DNA of 47,290 nt from Limnoraphis robusta CS-951 (GTDB lineage Bacteria; Cyanobacteriota; Cyanobacteriia; Cyanobacteriales; Microcoleaceae): the NCBI RefSeq assembly GCF_000972705.2, contig NZ_LATL02000119.1:1-47290 (forward strand), read 5' to 3'. The notes under the pieces were generated by a model, which saw only the letters and a program-made list of their open reading frames with translations, searched no databases and was not told the origin of the DNA. The translations under genes were made by a program, and so were the position numbers. Positions 28,028 through 36,826 of the stretch are shown one piece after another (the stretch's first letter is position 1; the number at the start of each line of letters is the position of its first letter).

Positions 28028-28125
28028 ATAATCTTGAAAAATTGATATTGATTGATGGAGTAGAAAAAAGTTAAATTCTTACGACGGTAATCTATAAACC
28101 ACTCCATAGGTTAATCTAACCTCAA

Positions 28126-28626
28126 TTAATTTTGAAGCATTTGTTCAACTTGTTGTTTGAGTGCGGGATTGGCTTGAATGGCGACGATAATTTCTTGAAA
28201 TCTTTCGACTTCTAATCCTTGACTTTGTACCGCTTCATACTTCTGCGTTTCTGTATTTTCCAGAATCTCTCTAACTTTCACCAATGCTTTGTCAAATTTC
28301 TGCTGTTCTTCAGCCGAAACCCCACTAGAGGCAGATTCCTGACTTTGCTGGCTTTGTCCAATCTCAACAAATCTTTGGGGGGTTAAACCCTCTTCTTGAA
28401 CAGCTTGAGCCATTCTCTGTTCAGCTTCAACTTCAATTGCTCGTAGCTTCTTAAAGGCTTCCGCAAATTTTTGTAATTCGTCCTGAGTTACTTGCGTTGG
28501 AGAGGCGGCTTGTGCTAAAACAGACTGCGGAACAGAAGTCAAAGTTTGACTATGAGCCGGGAAACTACTAATACTAAAGAGAACAAAAGATCCAGCTAGG
28601 CTTCTCAACAGAAGGGATTTGAGCAT
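28126..28626 (-). CDS. DUF4168 family secreted protein
   Basis: The 166-residue protein has an N-terminal signal peptide (MLKSLLLRSLAGSFVLFSIS, cleavage probably after AHS at about 25) and two DUF4168-type helical units. Each reads like (T/S)xxELQKFAEAFKKLRAIEVEAEQ followed by a LTPQRFVEIGQ-type segment, the second being EEQQKFDKALVKVREI...LEVERFQEIIVAIQ (read in parts). The function is unknown; family members are periplasmic or cell-surface proteins seen in many cyanobacteria. It is monocistronic with its own terminator at 27995-28027. The ATG at 28626 fits a short AAGGAAAAA leader on the minus strand. Confidence 0.85.
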   Translation of the reverse strand: MLKSLLLRSLAGSFVLFSISSFPAHSQTLTSVPQSVLAQAASPTQVTQDELQKFAEAFKKLRAIEVEAEQRMAQAVQEEGLTPQRFVEIGQSQQSQESASSGVSAEEQQKFDKALVKVREILENTETQKYEAVQSQGLEVERFQEIIVAIQANPALKQQVEQMLQN

Positions 28627-29073
28627 GATTTTTTCCTTGAAATTACACGTGTGGCAACCTGCCTCACCTTGATAGCCCCATTGATGGCTCTCGACCTGAT
28701 GGGAGAACTGATCTGGAATTTACCCGTTGTTCAGCAATAATCTCCCGTTCAAGAGTTGAACTTGTGAATCAAACGGACAGAATCACGAAAATTAGTCATT
28801 CTGCCTTGGGCTTAAAGTCAGTGACTTGACAGTACATAGAACCCCACGACTTCACGTTAGCACCTATCTAAAATTCCGACAAGCTAAATTCTAAGTATTG
28901 TGTAACTTGTAACCCAATCAATTGATCAACCGGAACAAAAAAGGAAAAATCCGGTATAAATTGTTAAAAGAATCGAGGGGGAGATGACATTCTCCAACTG
29001 CATAACTAATAGAAGGCAAGATGTATATAGAGATGAACCCCCTATAGGCGGATCTCAAACCCGGAGAAAAGCG
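28627..29073. other. Divergent promoter region
   Basis: Holds a palindrome TTGATCAA (28922-28929) and an inverted repeat ACCGGA (28929-28934) / TCCGGT (28950-28955) directly before TATAAA, a possible promoter and operator for the small zinc-ribbon gene. The rest shows no gene. A frame can be read back to 28984 but lacks a ribosome-binding site, so I start the next gene at 29074. Confidence 0.45.
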
Positions 29074-29277
29074 ATGAGCAGTGAACTAATGGAATGTCCT
29101 AAATGTAACAAGCAGACCCTAATTCAGTATCAAAGCGATTTATATCAGTGTCTAAGCTGTGATTTTGAACTAGACTTTTCTCAACCCATAGAGGAAGACT
29201 ATCAAGAAGAAGATGATTCAGGAAGTGGAATTTTGGCTTTCTTTGTCGTTGTTTTTACAATCTTTGCCTTGATTTGA
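29074..29277 (+). CDS. Small zinc-ribbon protein with C-terminal membrane segment
   Basis: The 67-residue protein starts with a four-cysteine zinc ribbon (CPKCNKQTLIQYQSDLYQCLSC), then an acidic linker (EEDYQEEDDSGSG) and a hydrophobic tail, ILAFFVVVFTIFALI, that would anchor it in a membrane. Function unknown. The start is chosen because GGAGA (29063-29067) lies seven bases before this ATG; the frame is open for another 30 codons upstream but without a ribosome-binding site and with unlikely sequence. A tail-anchored topology with the zinc ribbon in the cytoplasm is inference. Confidence 0.7.
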   Translation: MSSELMECPKCNKQTLIQYQSDLYQCLSCDFELDFSQPIEEDYQEEDDSGSGILAFFVVVFTIFALI

Positions 29278-29475
29278 GGGAGTGGGAAACTTGAGGAAAA
29301 GAAATATATAGATCAATCATCTATAGTTTTCAGGTTTTGGGATAGGGATACAGGGGAAGAGGCAACCCGAAAACAGCGATCGCCATTTTTAAACGCTCAA
29401 ATCATTAACAAGAAATAAAGTTTGGGCTAAACTGATTTTGAATCAAATTTAACGGATGGCTTGCTCCGCTTCTCT

Positions 29476-30381
29476 ATGAAACTCCCACGACCCCCCCTGA
29501 TTCTACTGTTTTTGTGCTTGGTGACGATGATTGCCACCGTTACACTGACTCAAAATGATCGCGTCATCGCTCAAGAATTTCCTCGTCCTGCTGTTGAACT
29601 CGCCAATCAAAATATTGGCTTACTGGAAACCTGTGGAACCCGACCCCAAGCGAAGCGTCCGGGTAATCCCGAATTAGGGCCTGTTGTCGAAGTTCCGGCT
29701 TCTCTCTATCGGTTTCGTCGTCCTGTGAACTGGCAAAATTCAGCAGCCACAAGCAATTATGCTCAACCCAGTTCAGTCGGTGCGCCGAGAGAATATCAAG
29801 CCCTCGCCAACCGCAGCAACTACGGACAACGATATCTCTACGATGTCAATGGTAAACCGGTGACGAATACTCCGATTGTCGTGCTGCACGAAACGGCAGC
29901 CACAGCTCAAAGTACGATTAATTTTTTCCAAACCTATCACACCTCTGAAGAGGATCAAGCGAGTTACCATACTTTAATTACGCTCAACGGCGATGTTGTC
30001 TATATTGTTCCGCCGGACTTGAGAGCATTTGGCGCGGGAAATTCTATATTTCAGGGAGAAGCGGTGCAAACTGATGCCAAGTTACCGTCTTCTGTGAATA
30101 ATTTTGCTTATCATGTTTCTTTAGAAACGCCTCCGAATGGGCTAAATGGCGGCTCATCTCACAGTGGATATACGATGGCGCAGTATCAATCTTTGGCTTG
30201 GTTAGTCGCTCAAACAGGCCTACCGGATGATCGCATTACCACTCATAAAGCAGTAGATCGTTCGGGAGAAAGGTCTGATCCGCGTAGTTTTGACGAACAG
30301 TTATTCTTTCAATTGCTGCGTAACTATCCCCGAACTCGAGAAATTGTGATTGGCTGTCAAGCTTCTTATCGCAATCAATAA
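29476..30381 (+). CDS. N-acetylmuramoyl-L-alanine amidase (Amidase_2/PGRP fold), exported
   Basis: The 301-residue protein has a signal peptide (hydrophobic PPLILLFLCLVTMIATVTL near residues 5-25) and an Amidase_2 domain (about 120-290). Zinc ligands are visible: His138 in IVVLHETA, His257 in ITTHKAVDR and Asp268 in RSDPRSFD. Such enzymes split the bond between N-acetylmuramic acid and L-Ala in peptidoglycan in the periplasm, in wall remodelling or recycling. The ATG at 29476 is preferred over TTG at 29461, five codons earlier, because the latter adds no recognisable signal sequence; neither has a strong Shine-Dalgarno. It stands alone, with about 410 bp of structured non-coding DNA after it. 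Confidence 0.88.
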   Translation: MKLPRPPLILLFLCLVTMIATVTLTQNDRVIAQEFPRPAVELANQNIGLLETCGTRPQAKRPGNPELGPVVEVPASLYRFRRPVNWQNSAATSNYAQPSSVGAPREYQALANRSNYGQRYLYDVNGKPVTNTPIVVLHETAATAQSTINFFQTYHTSEEDQASYHTLITLNGDVVYIVPPDLRAFGAGNSIFQGEAVQTDAKLPSSVNNFAYHVSLETPPNGLNGGSSHSGYTMAQYQSLAWLVAQTGLPDDRITTHKAVDRSGERSDPRSFDEQLFFQLLRNYPRTREIVIGCQASYRNQ

Positions 30382-30794
30382 ATTTTTTTTGACAAATTTG
30401 ATGGATTGGAAGTATACTAACCATATGCTGTAAAACAACTTGGTTTTTCCAGCATTATCAGCTTCTCAGTATTTCTGGGAGATCATAGCTTTGACATTTG
30501 TATAGCCGTTCAGATTGGGTTCAAAATTTTATCTATTTTTTAAGCCAGACTGTTTCTTTTTCATAGGCTGAGAATTAATCTCAGGGTGTTACAAGTCTAT
30601 GAGAAATAAGCTTGGTGTTGGGCTTGAGGTGGGTTTGCTATTTTATCAGGGTAGAACATTAAGATAATGCTCTACCCAAGGTTGTTGTTGATTAGTTTTC
30701 AAATCAGGATGACTCTACTTTGAGAGATTCTATCTCTTCAAGGTTGAGTTAACTTTTTACGGGTTAAGTTTTTACGGGGGGTTATTTATTAATA
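30382..30794. other. Intergenic region rich in hairpins
   Basis: At least three hairpins lie here: CTGAGA/TCTCAG with a 5-base loop (30568-30584), GGGTAGA/TCTACCC with ATT/AAT inside (30649-30677) and AGAGAT/ATCTCT with a 3-base loop (30723-30737). They are not followed by T-runs, so they are not simple terminators. A small RNA or structured leader is possible. No open frame is supported. Confidence 0.5.
30748..30777 (+). repeat. 15-bp tandem repeat just before the HAD-membrane gene
   Basis: GTTAACTTTTTACGG (30748-30762) is followed at once by GTTAAGTTTTTACGG (30763-30777), differing by one base. It ends 17 bases before the ATG and so lies in the leader or promoter. Confidence 0.8.
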
Positions 30795-32312
30795 ATGAGT
30801 CTTGTTCAACCCGAATTACAACCGGAAGTATCTCCATTTAAACGTTCACCTTCTGAAGTTGAAGATTACCTTGAAACTTCAGGTGAAGACTGTTTAATTT
30901 TGCTCGATTTAGATGAAACGCTTTTTCTACGAAACTCAACAGAAGAGTATTTGAATACCCTAAAACCTCGGATTTTAGGCGCAATACTGCTGATTTTGTT
31001 GGATGTTCTCAGACCTTGGAATTTTCTACCGGGCAACCTAAAAGGAGAAGTCTCTCGGGACTGGTTGCGAGTTATAATTTCAACTCTAATCTTTCCTTGG
31101 ACAATGTTGTTCTGGCAGGGAGAAGCCAAGAAACTGGCTGAACTCTATAGCAATTCACAGCTAGTTAAAATGCTAGCTCAAAAACCCAAATCAGCAATCG
31201 TAATAACGACTTTGGGATTTAATCTCATTGTTGATCCACTGATTAAGCATCTTCCCTTAGAAGTGAGTGGGACTGTAGCCTGTCGGTTTTGGCGAGGGGG
31301 TGCCGATCGGGTCAAAGGAAAGTATCAGTTAGCCGCCGATCAATTGGGTAAAGAGCAAGTTGCCCAGGCGATCGCTATTACAGACTCTCCCAACGATAAC
31401 CCTTTACTTGCTGCTGTTGCTGAACCTTATCTAGTGACTTGGCCTGAAGCGGAATATGTTCCCGCTTTGTCAAACACTTACATTCCTTTCTTCTACTTAG
31501 AACGAATTAAACGACCCGGTGAGAAATACTTTCTGCGGGTGATTCTGGCAGACGACTGGCTGGTACTGATTTTTGCAACAAGCTGGATCAGTCCTGTACC
31601 CGTTTTACACGCTGGTATGCTGTTGTTCTTCCTGCTGTCGTTTTGGTGTATTTATGAAGTGGGTTATCTCGAAAATGATCGAGTCGCCGAACAATTTGAA
31701 AAAAGCCCAATCCTTTCCCATACCTACTCTATCTATAAAAGAGAGATGAAATGGCAGCAACCTTGGATTTGGGCGGCAATTTTAGCAATTCCTGGGTTGT
31801 TCTTGCTAAACTCAATCCAAAGTCAATTTTTCCTGGAGTATTTCACGAATCCTATGACGATACCAGTCATCAGTGTAACTCTATGGATTGCTTTGCTGGT
31901 GCTGGTGCGAATCAGTTTTTGGGTGTATAATTATATTGATAAGCAAACGCGAACGTGGCTGTATCTGATTTTGCAGGCTTATAAGACCTTCGGCTTTTTA
32001 CTGCTGACCCCAACGAACGTAGTCGGAACTTTGCTTTTTTCTGCTCAAGTTCTCAGCCGTTGGATTTGTTATTTGACCTATCGTTACGCTCACAAAGATT
32101 GGTTAAACCTTCCGGGTGAACTGCTTCGTTGCTTGATTTTCAGCTTTCTGTTGATGGCGATCGCAGTGGGAACAAGAGATGTTCATGTGTTGTGGAATGG
32201 ACAAGCTTTTGTAATTTTTATCTGGTGTTTGTATCGAGGACGACTTCAACTTTTGAGCATTTTGAATCAAGCTCATTGTATTCATCAGGATCGGTGGGAA
32301 GTCAAACCTTAA
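30795..32312 (+). CDS. HAD-like domain fused to a multi-pass membrane domain
   Basis: The 505-residue protein has an N-terminal HAD hydrolase-type domain: LILLDLDETLFL (Asp38 nucleophile, Asp40 acid/base), AIVITTLGF as motif II and AITDSPNDNPLL as motif IV. From about residue 250 it is a membrane protein with roughly seven hydrophobic helices. A motif EVGYLENDRVAEQFEKSP in the first loop recalls the degenerate NDxxD loop of UbiA-type prenyltransferases, which are sometimes fused to HAD domains. It may therefore be a HAD-UbiA-like enzyme for lipid or prenyl-phosphate chemistry, but the Asp-rich site is altered. Function not established. The ATG follows the 15-bp tandem repeat with no strong ribosome-binding site. 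Confidence 0.75.
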   Translation: MSLVQPELQPEVSPFKRSPSEVEDYLETSGEDCLILLDLDETLFLRNSTEEYLNTLKPRILGAILLILLDVLRPWNFLPGNLKGEVSRDWLRVIISTLIFPWTMLFWQGEAKKLAELYSNSQLVKMLAQKPKSAIVITTLGFNLIVDPLIKHLPLEVSGTVACRFWRGGADRVKGKYQLAADQLGKEQVAQAIAITDSPNDNPLLAAVAEPYLVTWPEAEYVPALSNTYIPFFYLERIKRPGEKYFLRVILADDWLVLIFATSWISPVPVLHAGMLLFFLLSFWCIYEVGYLENDRVAEQFEKSPILSHTYSIYKREMKWQQPWIWAAILAIPGLFLLNSIQSQFFLEYFTNPMTIPVISVTLWIALLVLVRISFWVYNYIDKQTRTWLYLILQAYKTFGFLLLTPTNVVGTLLFSAQVLSRWICYLTYRYAHKDWLNLPGELLRCLIFSFLLMAIAVGTRDVHVLWNGQAFVIFIWCLYRGRLQLLSILNQAHCIHQDRWEVKP

Positions 32313-32327
32313 ATCTTCGATTTTTTT

Positions 32328-32366
32328 AGCCTGGGGTTAGCAGCATTTTCCAGCTTCTCCCAGGCT
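32328..32366. terminator. Weak bidirectional hairpin between convergent genes
   Basis: AGCCTGGG (32328-32335) pairs with CCCAGGCT (32359-32366) across a 23-base loop, between convergent stops at 32312 and 32379. A T-run precedes it (32321-32327) rather than follows, so termination strength is doubtful. Confidence 0.4.
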
Positions 32367-32378
32367 GTAATTTAAGGA

Positions 32379-32690
32379 TTAAACTCCCAAACGACCCGCA
32401 GCGCCCCGTTGTAGGGCTGTGACGCGCTGTGTATTAGAAAAAATGCCTTCTCCTTGCAGTTGGGTGAGTGCTGGCTTAATTTCAACTTTAATCACTTTCT
32501 GGGTGGAGATCATCACTGTTTGTTCCGCGAGGTGAAAGATTAACCAAGGTTGGTTTAACATCTGCTGTAACTGTTGTCCTAAATCATTTGCAGCTATTGG
32601 AATGCTTAATGTTTCTGTTTGACCATTTTCATAATAAAACGTTAGCTGTGTATTACTGGTTTGCATTGCTGCAAAAGAACCTTTTGCCAT
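32379..32690 (-). CDS. Conserved-looking small hypothetical protein
   Basis: A 103-residue cytoplasmic protein I do not recognise by name. It is a compact, beta-rich sequence: TQLTFYYENGQTETLSIPI, WLIFHLAEQTVMISTQKVIKVEIKPAL, with a small Arg/Gly-rich end. No catalytic motif, signal peptide or membrane segment is visible. The pattern suggests a small beta-sandwich that may bind a ligand or partner. The gene is convergent with the HAD-membrane gene and separated by 66 bp. Base composition matches neighbours. Confidence 0.55.
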   Translation of the reverse strand: MAKGSFAAMQTSNTQLTFYYENGQTETLSIPIAANDLGQQLQQMLNQPWLIFHLAEQTVMISTQKVIKVEIKPALTQLQGEGIFSNTQRVTALQRGAAGRLGV

Positions 32691-32783
32691 GATTAAACCC
32701 TCAAGTTAAATAGTTGACATCTTCTATAGCAGTACAAAATTCGGTTAGGACATTTCTACATCCTAGAATCCTTTCATAGTCTG

Positions 32784-32811
32784 CTGTTGCCTGTTCCCTG
32801 TTCCCTGTTCC
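32784..32811. repeat. Heptamer tandem repeat CTGTTCC
   Basis: One CTGTTGC followed by three CTGTTCC units, in phase. This is STRR-type repeat DNA, unlike the TCCTGAC array at 27906-27937 in unit but alike in length. Confidence 0.8.
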
Positions 32812-32869
32812 CGATTCAAGTAGCGCTATAGCAGTTAAATTTTAATCTAAAAATTCCCCTCACCCAAAA

Positions 32870-32903
32870 TTTAAGGCCTAGTAGGAGGCTACTAGACCTT
32901 AAA
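32870..32903. other. Long near-perfect stem-loop
   Basis: TTTAAGGCCTAGTAG (32870-32884) and CTACTAGACCTTAAA (32889-32903) form a 14-bp stem with one C-A mismatch and a GAGG tetraloop. It is isolated in a gene-free region and followed by AGATAATTTTAC. It may be a small RNA end, a terminator or a relic of a mobile repeat. Confidence 0.5.
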
Positions 32904-33330
32904 GATAATTTTACTAAGTTGACTCAAGCAGATTGTAAGGAAGTTAGATAGAGGCAAATTAGTTGAAGATTAATTAGGGTTTACACAACTGACAACCATC
33001 TCGGCTAACAGGCCTGATTTTAAGTCGATACAGACTTTGATTATGACACTGACCCCAAACTCTACTCATAACGGGTTGAATCTAGAGAAGTTTTAGGGGG
33101 GCGAATTACCCTCTACAGCGTCAACAAGATATAGGCTGATGATGTGAACCAGAGGGGTTGTACAGAAGTTGATTAAAGCAGAGGGACACAACTTTAATCG
33201 GGGAGTTTTGAATAGCGGTTTGGCTTTCAATGTGTCCTATTAATTTAATAAGTTAGCATAGCTTTTCTCAGAGAAAAACCCCTCTCAAAAAAAGTTGACA
33301 TAGCTTAACATCTTGAGACATTGAGATGAT

Positions 33331-33990
33331 TTAACGCAAAATAACAATCCACGTTTGACCCCCCACAACTCCATCGGGTTTGAGTTTATACTGTTCCTGA
33401 GCCGCTTTAACCGCCGCTAGGGTTTGCGGGCCGAAAACTCCATCGGCTTGACCTCGGAGAAACCCCTTAGCCCGCAAACGTTCTTGTAGTCCGACAACGG
33501 CTTCTCCCCGCATTCCCAAGCGCAACACCGGAAAACTGGCTCTGGCGGTTGATGAATTTTCTTCAGAACCCGCAGGGGAATTACAAACACAGTCTGTAGC
33601 CTGCGAGGTTGGCGCTGAAGAGGTCTCATCCGGTGGAAATAGGCTATCCCATGTGGCTTGGTTCGTCACGCCTGTAACGGGCAAATTTGCCGCAGCTTGA
33701 AATTCAGACACGGCTTTGGCGGTACTTTCGCCATAAACCCCATTCACCTCTGCGGTGTAGTAACCGAGCAACTTGAGAGCGGCTTGTAACTCCGAGACTT
33801 CTACCCCTTGGCTACCTGTTCTGAGAACCGGACGGGTTAGGTTTTGTTGAACTAATTTTACGTTAGGGGTTTGAGCGATCACAGGGAAAGCTTGAACGAT
33901 CGCGAACCCTGATGTCAAACTGATGAACAACCCACTCAACACAATGTCAATGTATTGCCGCAACTTCACAGCACTATTCCTCCACACCAA
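33331..33990 (-). CDS. Exported protein with two peptidoglycan-binding domains
   Basis: The 219-residue protein has a signal peptide (hydrophobic IDIVLSGLFISLTSGFAIVQAFP, about 14-36) and two PG_binding_1 repeats: about 55-115 (GSQGVEVSELQAALKLLGYY...NGVYGESTAKAVSEFQ in parts) and about 150-218 (GMRGEAVVGLQERLRAKGF...DGVFGPQTLAAVK). A Ser/Thr-rich linker separates them. Such modules bind peptidoglycan; there is no catalytic domain. It lies 48 bp downstream of the M16-like gene on the same strand, probably in one transcript. Confidence 0.87.
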   Translation of the reverse strand: MVWRNSAVKLRQYIDIVLSGLFISLTSGFAIVQAFPVIAQTPNVKLVQQNLTRPVLRTGSQGVEVSELQAALKLLGYYTAEVNGVYGESTAKAVSEFQAAANLPVTGVTNQATWDSLFPPDETSSAPTSQATDCVCNSPAGSEENSSTARASFPVLRLGMRGEAVVGLQERLRAKGFLRGQADGVFGPQTLAAVKAAQEQYKLKPDGVVGGQTWIVILR

Positions 33991-34038
33991 AACTAATCAT
34001 ACTGGATGGAATAAGCCCGAAAAGAAAATTTAAGCAGG

Positions 34039-35418
34039 TCAGTTGAACGCTTGCACCGCAGTTTCCGGGCCAACGAGAGACAGATAGGGTTCCATCACAA
34101 AATAATGATCAGCCGCAGCATGAACATCATCGGCGGTTACTGCTGAAACATCAGCCTGAAACTGGGTATCAAACTCAATTCCTAACCCTAAACTTTCATA
34201 CCAGCCATAGACTTGGGCGAGTTGAGCATTCGTTTGTTTTCCGAGAGCATATTGACCGAGAAGTTTATTTTTGGCAACTTGTAATTCGGCTTCTGTCAGA
34301 GGAACTTTAACCAAACGTTCGACTTCTGAGCGTAAACTGTCTATAGCGATCGCGGTATTTTCCGGTGCTGTTCCCATGTAAACGACAAATTGGGAGCAGT
34401 CTAAACGAGTCGGATAAAAAGCAGAAACATCATAGGCTAAACCCCGCTTTTCCCGCAATTCGACAAACAGACGACTCGACAGACCATTTCCTAAATAGGT
34501 GTTGAGCAGTTTCAAAACTGCATAGTCTGGACTATTCACCGAACAGGTGAGATAGCCTAACATCATCACAGATTGTTGCGTTTCTTGGGAAATAACGGAG
34601 GCTTGAGGATTGGGAGTTAGAGTGGGTAAAATTAATCGGGGTAAGGGTTTTTCCTCGGTTTTCCAATCACCAAAAATCTGATTGACTAATTCTAGAGCTT
34701 GTTCAAAGGTAATATTCCCGGCGATGGAAATAATCAGTTGATCGGGGCGAAAATAAGTTTGGTGAAAGGCGACGATATCCTCACGACTCACTTGAGAAAT
34801 GGTTTCTTCTGTGCCTAAACTTGAGAAAGCGTAGGGATGATCCCGATACATGATCTGGCGCAGGTGATCAAAGGCGACAGAAAAGGGTTGTTCCTGCTGA
34901 GAACGAATTCCTTGAATGGTGATCCGTCGCTCTAATTCTACTTCTTCTGGGGGAAAGGTTGGCGATCGCAACAGTTGACCGGCTAAACTCAGAATATCCG
35001 CAAAGTCTGCACTGACTGTTTTGAGACTGATCAAAAAATAGTCGGTTGAGGTATCCGCACTCAGACGGGCGCCAACAGACTCAACTCGTTCGGCTATTTC
35101 TAAAGAAGACTGATTTTCTGTTCCTTTTGTCAAGGCTGCGGCTAACAGATGAGACAGTCCGGCTTGATTTCGGGTTTCCCAGCAACTTCCGGTTCGTACA
35201 AAGATGCGAGTCGCCACAATGTCTGCTGCTGGGTTTTCGGTTACTAAAACCACAATGCCATTGTTGAGAACTGTACGATGGATGTTCCGGCTTGAGGTTG
35301 TTTGAGTTAACGTTTGAGTCACAGTTTGTCGGTTGGTCTTGGTTAGAACGTGATTTCGGTGTAGGTCTGTCTGTTTTTGAATACAGTTAGACTCAGGGTT
35401 GAAAAATCTACACCACAT
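34039..35418 (-). CDS. M16 family peptidase homologue lacking the HxxEH zinc motif
   Basis: The 459-residue protein has the M16 (pitrilysin/processing peptidase) layout: LNNGIVVLVTE, a strand around TRIFVRTGSCWE, then a helix where the HxxEH motif should be. That position reads HLLAA (His90, then Ala93 and Ala94), so Glu and the second His are both gone. The second domain (about 250-455) keeps REKRGLAYDVSAFY, a typical partner-domain segment. M16 proteins often work as pairs with one inactive subunit; this looks like such a subunit, whose active partner would be encoded elsewhere. The start has no internal alternative and a modest AAGGGG leader. A role in processing of periplasmic peptides is only inference. 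It precedes the peptidoglycan-binding gene by 48 bp. Confidence 0.83.
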   Translation of the reverse strand: MWCRFFNPESNCIQKQTDLHRNHVLTKTNRQTVTQTLTQTTSSRNIHRTVLNNGIVVLVTENPAADIVATRIFVRTGSCWETRNQAGLSHLLAAALTKGTENQSSLEIAERVESVGARLSADTSTDYFLISLKTVSADFADILSLAGQLLRSPTFPPEEVELERRITIQGIRSQQEQPFSVAFDHLRQIMYRDHPYAFSSLGTEETISQVSREDIVAFHQTYFRPDQLIISIAGNITFEQALELVNQIFGDWKTEEKPLPRLILPTLTPNPQASVISQETQQSVMMLGYLTCSVNSPDYAVLKLLNTYLGNGLSSRLFVELREKRGLAYDVSAFYPTRLDCSQFVVYMGTAPENTAIAIDSLRSEVERLVKVPLTEAELQVAKNKLLGQYALGKQTNAQLAQVYGWYESLGLGIEFDTQFQADVSAVTADDVHAAADHYFVMEPYLSLVGPETAVQAFN

Positions 35419-35624
35419 ACCCCTTCATGGCTCTATCATTATTTTGATTTAGCTGTTGTCATACTCGATACGATTAGGCTTTCACTGAATCTCTTGCTAG
35501 CTTAGACTAGGTTGGTGCGATCGCAGACCTTTTTGTTATCCGGTCAAGGCTGAGAAGGTTGAAGCCGATGAATCAACCGAGATCAGCCGATTGCCAATCT
35601 AATCAAAGTTACAAAATTTGTCCT

Positions 35625-35629
35625 GGAGG
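35625..35629 (+). promoter_or_regulatory. Ribosome-binding site that fixes the methyltransferase start
   Basis: GGAGG nine bases before ATG at 35639. It makes that ATG the start in preference to the in-frame TTG at 35618, which overlaps it. Confidence 0.8.
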
Positions 35630-35638
35630 TTCGTACTT

Positions 35639-36826
35639 ATGAATACTATATCTCAATCCACCTGTCCAGTGTGTGGGTCTTCGGAATGGAATATATTTTT
35701 TGAGATGGCGGATGTTCCAGTTTTCTGCAATCTTCTGTGGCCCGATCAACAAGACGCGCAAAATTGTAACCGAGGGGATCTGCATCTGGCGTTTTGTTCT
35801 CACTGTGGTTTTATTAGTAATGTGGCTTTTGATCCGGCTCGTTTAGAGTATACCCAATCCTACGAAAATGCGTTGGATTTTTCACCTCGTTTTCAAGAGT
35901 ATGCTAAATCTTTGGCGATGCGTTTAATCGAACGTCATCATCTTCAGGAGAAAACGATTCTCGAAATTGGCAGTGGGAAAGGAGAGTTTTTGATTTTACT
36001 GTCTGAACTCGGAAATAATCAGGGAATTGGTTTTGATCCCAGTTATGTTCCGTTAGAAGAACATCAAAAAGCACAGGATAAAGTTGAGTTTATTCAAGAC
36101 TATTATTCAGAACGTTATGCTGAGTATCAAGGCGATTTTATTTGTTGTCGGCATACGTTAGAACATATTCCGCAACCGATGCAACTTTTGAAATCAATTC
36201 AACACACGATTGGAGAGACTAAACCGGGGATTTTCTTTGAGGTTCCCAATGCTTTAGATACGTTTGAACGCTTGTCAATTTGGGATATTATCTACGAACA
36301 TTGTGGTTATTTTTCGCCTGTTTCTCTGACTTATGCGTTTTCCTGTTGTGGATTTGAGGTCGATAATATTGAAGAAGACTTTAACGGACAATTTCTCTGT
36401 ATTGAGGCGCATCCGGGTGAAATCGTAACAACGTTAACGGCAGAACAAACGGAAAAGGTTCAACAATTCGCTGAAGAGATTCAACGATTTAAAACTGTAT
36501 TTGATCAAAAAATTCGGACTTGGAAAAACAAACTGGAAGCTTATGTTGCGGAAGGGAAACGGGTTGTGGTTTGGGGTGCAGGTTCTAAGGGTGTGACCTT
36601 TTTAAATTTCCTCAAAATGCAAAATCCCATTGAATATATTGTTGATATTAATCCTCGCAAACAAGGAATGTATGTTCCCGGAACCGGACAAAAAATTGTT
36701 CCGCCGGAGTTTTTGTCTGAGTATAAACCGGATGTTGTGATTGTGATGAACCCGATTTATCAAGATGAAATTAAAACAATGCTGGCAAATATGGGTTTAA
36801 ACTGCACCTTAGAAACAGGCGTTTAG
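35639..36826 (+). CDS. Class I SAM-dependent methyltransferase of the sugar C-methyltransferase type
   Basis: The 395-residue protein has an N-terminal zinc-binding unit (CPVCGSSEW near residue 9, then CSHCGFISNVAFD near 52), typical of Methyltransf_13, a central Rossmann methyltransferase (ILEIGSGKGEFLILL, SAM-binding glycine loop near 107, CCRHTLEHIPQP) and a C-terminal Methyltransf_14-like domain (VVVWGAGSKGVTFLNFL; VDINPRKQGMYVPGTG). This three-part layout is known in C-methyltransferases acting on nucleotide-linked deoxysugars. The substrate cannot be read, and no deoxysugar pathway genes are adjacent. The start is set by GGAGG at 35625. There is no membrane segment. Confidence 0.87.
   Translation: MNTISQSTCPVCGSSEWNIFFEMADVPVFCNLLWPDQQDAQNCNRGDLHLAFCSHCGFISNVAFDPARLEYTQSYENALDFSPRFQEYAKSLAMRLIERHHLQEKTILEIGSGKGEFLILLSELGNNQGIGFDPSYVPLEEHQKAQDKVEFIQDYYSERYAEYQGDFICCRHTLEHIPQPMQLLKSIQHTIGETKPGIFFEVPNALDTFERLSIWDIIYEHCGYFSPVSLTYAFSCCGFEVDNIEEDFNGQFLCIEAHPGEIVTTLTAEQTEKVQQFAEEIQRFKTVFDQKIRTWKNKLEAYVAEGKRVVVWGAGSKGVTFLNFLKMQNPIEYIVDINPRKQGMYVPGTGQKIVPPEFLSEYKPDVVIVMNPIYQDEIKTMLANMGLNCTLETGV

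Larger units (their letters stand above)
32691..33330. other. Long intergenic region with a heptamer array and a stem-loop
   Basis: The 640-bp stretch carries the heptamer array (32784-32811) and a long stem-loop (32870-32903). The remainder has stop codons in all frames that I followed and no tRNA-like cloverleaf. A strong GGGGCG tract occurs near 33100. I see no gene. Confidence 0.55.
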
